A stretch of DNA of 64,000 nt, taken from the NCBI RefSeq assembly GCF_018255755.1, contig NZ_CP073766.1:7934501-7998500 (forward strand), read 5' to 3'. How positions within the stretch are numbered: the stretch's first letter is position 1; each line of letters opens with the position of its first letter. The position numbers were made by a program, and so were the translations under genes. This stretch comes from Chitinophaga sp. HK235. Its GTDB lineage: Bacteria; Bacteroidota; Bacteroidia; Chitinophagales; Chitinophagaceae. Shown here in pieces: positions 7,831 through 15,433 of this stretch. The notes beneath the pieces were generated by a model. The model was given only the letters and a program-made list of their open reading frames with translations, was not told the DNA's origin and made no database searches.

Positions 7831-8763
7831 ATGAAAAATCCCTGTTTGACAGCCATGGCCCTGGCTGCGCTCTTTATCTGGTCTTCCTGCCGTAAAGATG
7901 CGCTCAACAATGATCTGTTAACCAATGTGGAAACCCCGCGCCCGGCACTGGTCAGCAATGTGACGATCAGACCGGCTGCCCTTACCAGCAGTCCGCTTAT
8001 CAGCAAGGTGTATACCTATATGCCCGCACCCGGACAGTTTATCAATGAATCCGCTTACGGCACTATCGCTGCAGCGCAGGCAGTAGTAGGCAGTACCAGC
8101 AATCTGGTATCCCTCGGCGGTTATGGCGGATACATTGTATTTGGCTTCGATCACTCGGTAGTAAATGGTGCGGGCAACGACCTGGGTATTTATGGTAATC
8201 CCCTGGGACCTCAGTACCAATGGTCCGAGCCGGGTATTGTGATGGTGAGTCAGGATGTAAACGGAAACGGTATCCCCGATGATCCCTGGTATGAACTGGC
8301 GGGCAGTGAATACAATGCTTCCGGTACAGTCAAAAATTACCGGATCACGTATTACAATCCGCATGCAGCAGGTACCAATGTGCCCTGGAAAGACAATCTG
8401 GGCAATAGTGGTATCGTGCAGGCCAACAGCTTTCACACGGCTAACAACTACTATCCTGCGATGGCGCCCAATCAGGATTCTATTACCTTCACCGGTACCA
8501 AACTGGTCAATACCCTGGTGCCTGGTAGTATCATTACCAACCTGGCTTTCGCATGGGGCTATTCCGATAGTTATTCCAGTGAATATCCAACGTATGGGTA
8601 TAATACCTTCGATATTTCATGGGCCGTGAATGCCGGCGGCCAGTCGGTAAGTCTGAATGCGATTGATTTTGTAAAGGTATATACCGGCCAGAACTGTAAT
8701 GCCGGCCCATTGTTGGGGGAAATCTCCACTGAATTAAAAGGTGCGAGGGACCTGCATTTATAA
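7831..8763 (+). CDS. B12-locus surface-domain lipoprotein without PKD domain
   Basis: This 310-residue lipoprotein (lipobox SSC, Cys about 20) is paralogous to the C-terminal two thirds of the protein at 4470-5657. Shared stretches include YMPAPGQF, GGYGGYIVFGFDHS, the acidic loop DVNGNGIPDDPWYELAGSEYN, YRITYYNP, and a C-terminus GEISTELKGARDLHL. It has no PKD-like domain. In its operon that domain sits on the propeller instead. The DxNxNGxxxD loop may bind calcium (inferred). It is the last gene of the second riboswitch unit and ends at a strong terminator. Confidence 0.82.
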   Translation: MKNPCLTAMALAALFIWSSCRKDALNNDLLTNVETPRPALVSNVTIRPAALTSSPLISKVYTYMPAPGQFINESAYGTIAAAQAVVGSTSNLVSLGGYGGYIVFGFDHSVVNGAGNDLGIYGNPLGPQYQWSEPGIVMVSQDVNGNGIPDDPWYELAGSEYNASGTVKNYRITYYNPHAAGTNVPWKDNLGNSGIVQANSFHTANNYYPAMAPNQDSITFTGTKLVNTLVPGSIITNLAFAWGYSDSYSSEYPTYGYNTFDISWAVNAGGQSVSLNAIDFVKVYTGQNCNAGPLLGEISTELKGARDLHL

Positions 8764-8766
8764 TGC

Positions 8767-9234
8767 TTATTCCGGGGCTAAGCCCCGGAATTTTGACAGC
8801 TCTTCAATGAAGGCGGCCTGTTGTGCGTTGATGAGTTTTTTGGCAGTGTCGGCATCAAACCAGCCGGCTTTGTCTATTTCGGGAAAGGTTTTTTTCCGGC
8901 CGGAATGTGGAGGCCATTCTATTTCAAAAGTATTGCTCACAATTTTTTCCGGGTCTGTATCTCCTTCTGTGGCCCAACACAATACCTGCTTCCCGCTTTT
9001 CTGGACAATGGGTTGCAGGGGTATAAAGGTACCACCGGGCTGATAACCGGTTTCTTCCTCAAACTCACGTATGGCTGCTTGCAGCGGCGCTTCTCCCGGT
9101 TCTATCTCTCCTTTGGGTATACTCCACCAGCCGGCATCTTTTCTCTGAAAATAAGGCCCACCGGGATGTACCAGAAAGTACTCCGTGATATCACTTATTT
9201 TTCGGTAAAGAAGAATGCCTGCACTTTGTTTCAT
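8767..9234 (-). CDS. NUDIX hydrolase
   Basis: This 155-residue pyrophosphohydrolase has a perfect NUDIX box GX5EX7REUXEEXGU at residues 42-64, with G42, E48, R56, E57, E60, E61 and G63 in place. The surrounding sequence (AGILLYRK, GWWSIPKGEIEPGE) fits the small diadenosine-polyphosphate or nucleotide-sugar hydrolase type seen in Bacteroidota, but the substrate cannot be told. It is a single gene, convergent with the B12 operon, and its last codons form that operon's terminator stem. Confidence 0.92.
   Translation of the reverse strand: MKQSAGILLYRKISDITEYFLVHPGGPYFQRKDAGWWSIPKGEIEPGEAPLQAAIREFEEETGYQPGGTFIPLQPIVQKSGKQVLCWATEGDTDPEKIVSNTFEIEWPPHSGRKKTFPEIDKAGWFDADTAKKLINAQQAAFIEELSKFRGLAPE
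8770..8795 (+). terminator. Terminator of the second B12 operon, inside the NUDIX gene end
   Basis: TTCCGGGGC (8770-8778) pairs perfectly with GCCCCGGAA (8782-8790) and is followed by TTTT. The stem encodes the last residues (FRGLAPE) of the convergent NUDIX gene. Confidence 0.85.
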
Positions 9235-9362
9235 ATGGTTGATGGCGTTGCTTTCTATATCAAAACCGTTTGCAATGATGGTTTGTTTAACAGCCTGATG
9301 TTGTGTGTTGGCATTTTGATTGATGCCTCACAAGTAATTGCTCATCACTTAAAACGGAAATT

Positions 9363-9821
9363 ATGAAAACAGATATCACTAAAAGAGACATCAACCAGCC
9401 TGCTACTTTTGGAAGTTTTGTTGATCAGCTTTTCCAGCATAATTTAAGTCGCTTTTTTGATGATTTTCCTAAAGACCTGAGCAGTTTCCGCAACAGGGTG
9501 CCGGTCAATATCAAGGAAAATGACAAGTCCTACGAAGTACAGGTGGTGGCTCCCGGATTACAGAAAAAGGATTTTCAGATCAATATTGAAAACAACCGGC
9601 TGACAGTTTCCTTTGAACATAAAGAAGAACACAAGGAAGAAGGTAAAGAAGGCTGGATCCGGCAGGAATACAAACAGCAGTCATTCTCCCACACTTTTAC
9701 CCTGGATGATAGTGTGGACCCCAATAAGGTGGTAGCACGCTACGAAGAAGGGGTACTGAAGCTGAACATTCCCAAAACGGAAAGAGCGCAGAAAGTAACC
9801 CGCCAGATAAACGTAGAGTAG
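9363..9821 (+). CDS. Hsp20/alpha-crystallin small heat-shock protein
   Basis: This 152-residue small heat-shock chaperone has an N-terminal arm with FGSFVDQLFQHNLSRFFDDF and an alpha-crystallin domain from about 45 to 140 (VPVNIKENDKSYEVQVVAPGLQKKDFQI). It has the conserved A/GVLxLxIPK motif near the end (EGVLKLNIPK). Such proteins form oligomers that hold unfolding proteins for DnaK/ClpB. It is monocistronic and convergent with the kinase-like gene, only 6 bp apart. No HrcA or CIRCE element was seen upstream. Confidence 0.95.
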   Translation: MKTDITKRDINQPATFGSFVDQLFQHNLSRFFDDFPKDLSSFRNRVPVNIKENDKSYEVQVVAPGLQKKDFQINIENNRLTVSFEHKEEHKEEGKEGWIRQEYKQQSFSHTFTLDDSVDPNKVVARYEEGVLKLNIPKTERAQKVTRQINVE

Positions 9822-9827
9822 GCTTCC

Positions 9828-10373
9828 TTATGATCTCATATTGTGGATTTTTTCCTGCATCCGTTGCAGTCTTTCTGCAATGGAGATGTCTCCTGTTATT
9901 TCCAGCACCGGTATTTTTAGGTTGCTGATCCATTGCTGGTGCTGGTTGTGGCTTCTGCCCCGGAAGTCAGGCTCATCGTACCTGGAAGCCCAGGTGATAA
10001 AAGCGGCATTTTCTTTTTTGAGCCAGGGATCGGTATCCAGCAGGGTACCGTAACGTTGTTTTTCACGGAGGATAAGCCGTTGCATCCGTATATCAGTAGG
10101 GAGCCAAAGGAATACTGCCAGCTGGAACTGATCGGGCATTACGGGAGTCCAGTTGAAAACAGAACCGGCTACCACTACTTTATCGTGGCTGTTGAGATCG
10201 GCCAGAAACTGATGGTTGCGTTCTGCCGGGGCGCGTTTGTTTTCATAAGGATGTTCCGTTTTCAGCCAGTAGTAATTATCTGCTTCCAGATGTTCATATC
10301 CGTTTTCTCTGGCGAATGCCTTGGCGAGGGTGCTGGTGCCGGCACCAGCTGCTCCGAAAATAACGATCTTCAT
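9828..10373 (-). CDS. Small P-loop NTPase, nucleotide-kinase-like
   Basis: This 181-residue protein starts with a Walker A motif GAAGAGTST at residues 7-15, followed by an adenylate-kinase-like core (EADNYYWLKTEHPY, VVVAGSVFNWTPV, VFLWLPTDIRMQRL). It resembles the small AAA/kinase-like proteins that phosphorylate small molecules. The substrate is unknown. A TATCTTTG element 27 bp upstream of the ATG is a good -7 box on this strand. It is monocistronic. Confidence 0.8.
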   Translation of the reverse strand: MKIVIFGAAGAGTSTLAKAFARENGYEHLEADNYYWLKTEHPYENKRAPAERNHQFLADLNSHDKVVVAGSVFNWTPVMPDQFQLAVFLWLPTDIRMQRLILREKQRYGTLLDTDPWLKKENAAFITWASRYDEPDFRGRSHNQHQQWISNLKIPVLEITGDISIAERLQRMQEKIHNMRS

Positions 10374-10399
10374 CTTTTTAGGGTCTTTGTTGGGTTAAA

Positions 10400-10407
10400 C
10401 AAAGATA
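10400..10407 (-). promoter_or_regulatory. -7 promoter element of the kinase-like gene
   Basis: On the minus strand this reads TATCTTTG, an exact TAnnTTTG match, with a start expected near 10394 and a 20-base leader. No clear TTG was found at -33. Confidence 0.45.
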
Positions 10408-10444
10408 GGTATATCTTCTTACCCATCCTCCCGAAGGATCATGA

Positions 10445-10861
10445 TAAAAAAATGGTGGGAGCGAGTCCCACCAAAAATGCTTCACAAATTGAAACTAATG
10501 GGGATTAACAACTTGGGTAATTCAACAGTCAAAAATTTAATAACAACCTTAACACAAAATCAAATATGTATCCCGACAGTCCCTTTTTAGGACCAGTGCA
10601 GCCATGAACGTTAGGCTTGCCTGTCCATGATCTGCACTGTATCCCCGGGGACATTGCTTCAAAATGAGGAAGGGTTTTTTCTAACAAACTTTTCCCTCAG
10701 CTTTTAACACATTCTTTTAAATCAACTTGGGGGGTGTAACCAATTCCTGCTGCAACGGATGGGGTCTTGCCTTACTCCAATAGTTGGCGGCTGGGTAGAT
10801 GTAGCTGGATAAAAGGCCCTTTCAGCGTGTTATTCCTACAAACTCCAATTGGATTGTTTAC
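10445..10861 (-). ncRNA. Candidate structured RNA, unidentified
   Basis: This coding-free stretch of about 415 bp has a consensus promoter at its minus-strand 5' end and an intrinsic terminator at its 3' end. Within it lies a long rod-shaped hairpin at 10594-10639: CAGTGCAG/CTGCACTG plus CATGAAC/GTCCATG. One pair is a U-G wobble in the minus-strand RNA but a C-A mismatch in the plus-strand RNA, which favours minus-strand transcription. A second stem (GAGGGAA with TTCCTC) lies near 10662-10703. I could not match it to tmRNA, RNase P RNA or SRP RNA signatures. A 6S-like RNA is possible. Confidence 0.4.
10446..10472 (-). terminator. Minus-strand terminator of an unidentified transcript
   Basis: Read on the minus strand, GGTGGGA (10472-10466) and TCCCACC (10460-10454) form a 7-bp stem with a 5-nt loop followed by ATTTTTTTATC. 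No protein gene on that strand ends here, which points to a non-coding transcript. Confidence 0.7.
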
Positions 10862-10866
10862 AGGCG

Positions 10867-10897
10867 CAAAAGTATTAGGTGATTCATAATCAGTCAA
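10867..10897 (-). promoter_or_regulatory. Consensus promoter for the candidate RNA
   Basis: On the minus strand a TTG (10897-10895) is followed after 20 bp by TACTTTTG (10874-10867), an exact match to TTG / TAnnTTTG. No gene starts downstream on that strand until 10373. Confidence 0.55.
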
Positions 10898-10950
10898 CTG
10901 TGTAATTACGCAGGTTGTTGTATTCTTTATTATTTTTATGTCAAAAACGG

Positions 10951-11685
10951 ATGGAGCATGATAAGTTGGGAATTTATTCCAAGGCCTTTATTACAGATGT
11001 ACCAGCTGACCTGAACAGCCCGGAGGTAGAGCACTTCAGAAAAACGATCCGGCGGTTCCCGGATGAAGCCATTTATATTTATTCGTTTAAGGAGAACCGT
11101 ATGTTGTATGCTGACGGTTGGGAAGAATTGCTGGGATATGCTGATAACGAGATTACCATGCTCACCATCGTAAATATTACGGCCCCTGAATACGCTCCTT
11201 TTTCAAACGAGCTGAATGACAAAGCCCTGATGTTTTTGCACAACATAACAAAAGACCTGGAGCTGTATAGTTTTACGATTGAGCTGAAAAAAATACATAA
11301 AAACGGCACACATGTACCATTAATTTGCAAAGTGGGAGTGTTTGCCGTAGAAGAGGGCCAGACGACAGCTATTATCGGGCACTCCCAGAAAAATGAAAGC
11401 ATCAAACTGGGCAATGTAATGCGGTATGCTGCCTACGGCCCTGAAAAATCAGCTTTTGAAGAAGAGCTGAACAAACAACTGTTCCGTCATTATGCTATTT
11501 CAGAGAAGGAGAAAGAAGCCCTTGCCATGGTAGCAGAGGGCTTTTCCTTTAAAGAGATTGCGGCGAGGTTCGGTGTTTCCCAATCAGCGATTGAAAAGAG
11601 GATTATCCCTATGTACAAACGCTTTGAAGTGAAAAGCCTGACACACCTGATCAGCTTTGCATATGCAAATCATATTCTCCCCTGA
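10951..11685 (+). CDS. PAS-like and LuxR-HTH transcription regulator
   Basis: The 244-residue protein has a PAS-like region at about 35-160 (YIYSFKENRMLYADGWEELLGYADNEI, LELYSFTIELKKIHKNGTHVPLICKVGVF) and a C-terminal LuxR-type HTH at about 180-244 (SEKEKEALAMVAEGFSFKEIAARFGVSQSA). It lacks a receiver domain, so it likely senses a ligand or redox cue through the PAS fold. I chose the ATG at 10951. A longer form from a TTG at 10915 would add an uncharacteristic leader. The gene is monocistronic, and its 3' end overlaps the convergent ATPase gene by 35 bp. Confidence 0.82.
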   Translation: MEHDKLGIYSKAFITDVPADLNSPEVEHFRKTIRRFPDEAIYIYSFKENRMLYADGWEELLGYADNEITMLTIVNITAPEYAPFSNELNDKALMFLHNITKDLELYSFTIELKKIHKNGTHVPLICKVGVFAVEEGQTTAIIGHSQKNESIKLGNVMRYAAYGPEKSAFEEELNKQLFRHYAISEKEKEALAMVAEGFSFKEIAARFGVSQSAIEKRIIPMYKRFEVKSLTHLISFAYANHILP

Positions 11686-12724
11686 TCATCGGGGGAGCAC
11701 ATGACTGCAGGTTCAGGGAAATCAGTTTTTCCTTCTCTACACCTATGTTCAGCAACATATCCTGCCATCTCTCCGACAGCTGCCTGGAACGATCATCATC
11801 TCCCAGTACCCAGATAACATTGGTTTGTCTTAACACAGTGCGGTTGATATCATTGGTGGAGAAAGTGTCTACAAAGCTCAGAAACTGATCCGGCGTAATC
11901 AGGTCGTGTTTGATAGGATCGCCGGGATTGATATCATCGATCACCAGGATAGAGGCTTTGCGCCAGGTCCACAATACATCTGCAGATGCGGCATCGTCGT
12001 GTTCAAAGAACATGCAGTACAGCTTCATGGCTGAGGTGTATACGGCCGTATGATGACGTATAGACAGCTCCGTAGCGATGCCAACGCTGAGACTTGTTTT
12101 ACCACTCCTTTTGGGGCCAAACAAAAACAGGTGCATGCCCTGTCCTTTGTTGTCAAGGAAACGACGTATTTCATCAATATCCTTTTGCGGCAGGCTTTCC
12201 GTATTCCACTGGCTGAGCCGGAACTGGAACGGATAGGAAGGTGTCTGCAGGTACATCTTGGTAAGATACCAGTAATAGGCAGGATACAATACCATAGCGG
12301 TGAGTATCAGCAACACACTGAGGGCTGTCGGCGTATAGCCGCAGAGGATAGAGGCCATAAAGGCGCCGGACCAGAAATACAGCAGGTCTGTAATGGTATC
12401 AAAGGCAATATTACCCCAGGCAGGCTGGAATATATAACGTTTTCTGGCTTTGCCGGACAGCAGTGGTCCCAGGAAATTGTACGTTTCAAAAGCAAGCCAG
12501 GTGATGCTGACGCCCAGCGCCGCATTCAGGGCTGCCCTCGATTCGGGCATATGCTTTTTCAAGATAAGAAACACCACAAAAGTGGGAATAAAACCCAGCG
12601 AGAAATGTCCAAACTGATTAGCCAGCCATGTATAGGTGAGGGTAACGCCACGATAGGAATCCTTTCCGATCAGGTCTGCTTTGAGCTGCCGGAAGATGTC
12701 TTTGGGAGTGATAACTTTTTTCAT
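11651..12724 (-). CDS. Membrane-anchored P-loop ATPase
   Basis: The 357-residue protein has an N-terminal membrane half (about 40-165, four to five hydrophobic spans such as GFIPTFVVFLILKK and ALSVLLILTAMVLYPAYYWYL) and a cytosolic ATPase half. The ATPase half has Walker A GPKRSGKTS near 225 and Walker B ASILVIDDINPGD near 282, recalling DnaC/IstB-type AAA+ cores. No transposase or replication partner is nearby. The start is the ATG at 12724; a TTG three codons upstream is less likely. Its function is unknown. It is divergent from the ABC permease gene and convergent, with a 35-bp overlap, with the PAS-LuxR gene. Confidence 0.75.
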   Translation of the reverse strand: MKKVITPKDIFRQLKADLIGKDSYRGVTLTYTWLANQFGHFSLGFIPTFVVFLILKKHMPESRAALNAALGVSITWLAFETYNFLGPLLSGKARKRYIFQPAWGNIAFDTITDLLYFWSGAFMASILCGYTPTALSVLLILTAMVLYPAYYWYLTKMYLQTPSYPFQFRLSQWNTESLPQKDIDEIRRFLDNKGQGMHLFLFGPKRSGKTSLSVGIATELSIRHHTAVYTSAMKLYCMFFEHDDAASADVLWTWRKASILVIDDINPGDPIKHDLITPDQFLSFVDTFSTNDINRTVLRQTNVIWVLGDDDRSRQLSERWQDMLLNIGVEKEKLISLNLQSCAPPMIRGEYDLHMQS

Positions 12725-12763
12725 TCGAAGCAAAGGGTATTAGGGGGCAGAATAATAAAACCG

Positions 12764-12771
12764 CAAATATA
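12764..12771 (-). promoter_or_regulatory. -7 element for the membrane ATPase gene
   Basis: It reads TATATTTG on the minus strand, an exact TAnnTTTG match 40 bp from the ATG. No TTG is seen at -33. Confidence 0.4.
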
Positions 12772-12823
12772 ATGTGTTCCACTGAAAGTGATTTTTCAGA
12801 AGAATGCTTAGCTTTGGCCCCGT

Positions 12824-13930
12824 ATGGCAAAAAAATATAGTCAGCTGAAGGCTACCCTTGTGTTAGCCAAAGCGAGCCTCATTGCTACCCTGCGTAGCCC
12901 TACTTCCGTCGTTTTCGCCTTGCTGTTCCCTATCATCTTTGTTACGGTATTTGGCGCCATGGTAGATAATACGGCCGTGAAAATCAAGATTGCAGTTTCG
13001 CCAGGCAGCGATACCAGCAGTCCGGTATACCGTGCTGTAAAGGCAGTGGGTATTTTCAGTCTGGCTAAAGAACAGGATTCCCTCGAACAAATTGCTGCTT
13101 TAAAGAAGGGCCGGATAGCGGGCATCATTGATATCCCTGCGCCGGTATTGTCGGCGCCGGTACCGCAGTATGGAGTATCATTGCTGAGTTCCGGTGCAGT
13201 GGCTGATAAGCGGCCGCTGATACAGGCGGCCCTGCAGGAAGTGGTGGCGGGTATCAACCGCCAGGTGCTACCTAATCAACCGGTGGCCGCTACCCTGAAG
13301 GTAGTGACTGTTCCGGGCAGGGTATACCGGCAGATTGACTTTATCCTGCCGGGGCAGCTGGGCTTTTCGCTGCTGATGGCTGGCGTGTTTGGCTCTGCCT
13401 TCCTGTTGTTCAACCTCCGGCATACACTGGTACTGAAACGTATTTTTGTAACGCCTATCAGCCGTACTGCTTTGCTGGCAGGTGAAATGCTGAGCAGACT
13501 GTTGTTTCAGGTGATCTGTTTTATCATCATTACTGCATTGGGCTATTACGTGTTTGATTTTACCCTCATCAATGGTGTCTTCACTTTTATGGAGATGCTG
13601 GGCCTGTCTGTTTTCGGGCTGATCATCTTCACCGGAATCGGATTTATGATCAGCGGTGTGATACGCAATGAAAGTTCCATCGCACCAGTCGCCAATACGA
13701 TTACGGTGCCACAGATATTGTTATGCGGCCTCTTTTTCCCGGTAGAAAATTATCCTGTATGGCTGCGTACCTTCTGTGATTATCTGCCATTGACTTTTTT
13801 TGTAGATGGCCTGCGGAAGATAGCCTTCGAAGGTGCCCATCTCTGGGAGGTGCCGGTGCAACTGGGCGGCCTCGCCGTATGGGCAGTGATAGTGGGCGTG
13901 CTGTCTGTGAAAATGTTTAAATGGGAATAG
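12824..13930 (+). CDS. ABC-2 type transporter permease
   Basis: This 368-residue membrane protein has the ABC-2 permease layout: one N-terminal span (SVVFALLFPIIFVTVFGAMV, about 28-47), a large extracytoplasmic domain (about 50-175), then five spans ending with VWAVIVGVLSVKMFKWE. The segment LTFFVDGLRKIAFEG is typical of the NodJ/YhhJ/LinK-like group. Such permeases export drugs, lipids or polymers with an ATPase partner, but no ABC ATPase gene lies next to it, so it is an orphan here. A TAGCTTTG element at 12809-12816 is so near the ATG that the mRNA would be almost leaderless. Confidence 0.88.
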   Translation: MAKKYSQLKATLVLAKASLIATLRSPTSVVFALLFPIIFVTVFGAMVDNTAVKIKIAVSPGSDTSSPVYRAVKAVGIFSLAKEQDSLEQIAALKKGRIAGIIDIPAPVLSAPVPQYGVSLLSSGAVADKRPLIQAALQEVVAGINRQVLPNQPVAATLKVVTVPGRVYRQIDFILPGQLGFSLLMAGVFGSAFLLFNLRHTLVLKRIFVTPISRTALLAGEMLSRLLFQVICFIIITALGYYVFDFTLINGVFTFMEMLGLSVFGLIIFTGIGFMISGVIRNESSIAPVANTITVPQILLCGLFFPVENYPVWLRTFCDYLPLTFFVDGLRKIAFEGAHLWEVPVQLGGLAVWAVIVGVLSVKMFKWE

Positions 13931-13990
13931 GCATCAATATACTTTTTTATATCGCGGCGCGTTGTTATGCCAAACGACTAAAAGAAAACT

Positions 13991-14593
13991 ATGTACCGCT
14001 TGTCGAGAACCGTTGCCACCGGAGTATTGTTGTCCTTCATGCTGATGATAAGCGCCTGCATGCCTAAAACAAACCTTTATCGCTACTATTGGACGATGGA
14101 TGTCAACACCTATCTTTCCAATCAGAGACATGTTGTCAATCAGGATTCCTGTATGGGACTTCCTTGTAAAGTACTTCACTATGTAAATGATTTCCGCTTT
14201 GGGGATCTGTTTTTTACGGGAGATAGCAGTGGATGGGGTAAAAGTATTTCGTTCCTGTTTGAAGATGAAAAATACACGCTTAAAGCGGGTTTGGAGATCA
14301 CTGAGGTGAATCCGGTGAGCAGCCCGCGCAATCAGGAATTGTTATCCGTTATAACCGGTTTGCTGGGTACTAACGTTAATAAATATACGAATGGGGAAGA
14401 CCTGCTATATATCTGGAATGATCTGCCTGAAAAAGGCAAAGTGGTGGCGCTATCCCTGATCCATGGCCGTAGGACAACCGGTGAAGGGCCCATCATTGAA
14501 TGTATTACCACCCGTGTGCTGATGTTGAAGCGGGACCTGCCTGTATTCGACAGCATCATCGGTATGCTGAAAGCAGATAAAAAAGCAGTGTAA
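13991..14593 (+). CDS. Lipoprotein of unknown function
   Basis: This 200-residue protein has a signal peptide and lipobox (ISAC, Cys about 23), then a mixed alpha/beta region with no recognised domain. Notable pieces are a pair of cysteines in DSCMGLPCK and a closing helix DSIIGMLKADKK. It follows the ABC permease by 60 bp in the same direction and may be co-transcribed. The lipobox lacks an Asp at +2, so sorting to the outer membrane is plausible. Confidence 0.7.
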   Translation: MYRLSRTVATGVLLSFMLMISACMPKTNLYRYYWTMDVNTYLSNQRHVVNQDSCMGLPCKVLHYVNDFRFGDLFFTGDSSGWGKSISFLFEDEKYTLKAGLEITEVNPVSSPRNQELLSVITGLLGTNVNKYTNGEDLLYIWNDLPEKGKVVALSLIHGRRTTGEGPIIECITTRVLMLKRDLPVFDSIIGMLKADKKAV

Positions 14594-14607
14594 GTAAACC
14601 AACGGCA

Positions 14608-15411
14608 TCAACGATGGGCAATAAATACCGGCACCTGATGCGCCTTAAGGGTGTCAGCGATGAAGCTGTGCCGGAAAAATCTCGAAATCTGCGACCTGCC
14701 ATAAGCACCACTGACTACAATCGGCTTACCAACCCCACCTAACCAGGTGTTAAAATTTTTTTCCGGTATCATGTTCACTGCCTGTGCATCGAGGTTGGAG
14801 AAGTGATGCTGCACCAGTTCCAGTATACTATCGGTGTCGGGTACACTGGACTTATCGCTTTGAGCATATAGTAACATAGTTTTACGGGAACACAGCTGCG
14901 GGAAAAGCATCGCAAAACTTTTAATGGCAAATACAGAGGAAGCACTGCCGTCGTATGTCAGAATAATACTTTCGGGGAAAGCCAGGTTTTCAGGAGATAC
15001 GATCAGCGGGCATTCCGACTGATGCAGGGCATTGTCCAGAAAACCCCCCGGTCTGGCTACGATGTCTGCATAAAACTTTTCGCTGCTCAGCAGCAAGAGA
15101 TCGGCGAAACGGGTTTCCCTGTGTAGTACTTTCAGTGCAAATTCACTGACATCATGATGTACGAGATGATGGATATTGTAACGTTCGCAGTATTCCTTAA
15201 AAGTAACCATGCTTTCCTGAATGGAGGCAGCTCCATAATTTTCCGTTAATGGGATAAATGAAGAACCGTAGCCGATATCCACAGAGAGGTTCATCTCCGG
15301 CAGAAATACACCGCATAAAACGATTGGTTCTATTTCATTCATCTGCCTGGCAAATTCAAAGGCACCTTCCGGGAAATGTCCGTCATCGATCGCCAGCAAT
15401 ATCTTTTTCAT
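14608..15411 (-). CDS. Universal stress protein, tandem-domain type
   Basis: This 267-residue UspA-superfamily protein has two Usp folds: about 1-140 (KKILLAIDDGHFPEGAFEFARQM) and about 145-267 (SIILTYDGSASSVFAIKSF). The final GAYGRSQISRFFRHSF replaces the canonical GxxGx9G(S/T) ATP loop, so ATP binding is doubtful. It is one of three related proteins in the window, with 18686-19519 and 25995-26756. It lies 22 bp downstream of the REC-Crp regulator gene on the same strand, so it is probably in that operon. Confidence 0.9.
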   Translation of the reverse strand: MKKILLAIDDGHFPEGAFEFARQMNEIEPIVLCGVFLPEMNLSVDIGYGSSFIPLTENYGAASIQESMVTFKEYCERYNIHHLVHHDVSEFALKVLHRETRFADLLLLSSEKFYADIVARPGGFLDNALHQSECPLIVSPENLAFPESIILTYDGSASSVFAIKSFAMLFPQLCSRKTMLLYAQSDKSSVPDTDSILELVQHHFSNLDAQAVNMIPEKNFNTWLGGVGKPIVVSGAYGRSQISRFFRHSFIADTLKAHQVPVFIAHR

Positions 15412-15433
15412 AACAGATCGTTTAAATAGTTAT

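Noticed and set aside
10445..10861. tmRNA, RNase P or SRP RNA
   Set aside because: The expected signature sequences (GAGGAAAGTC, the tmRNA CCA-terminal arm, the GGAA SRP loop) were not found on either strand.
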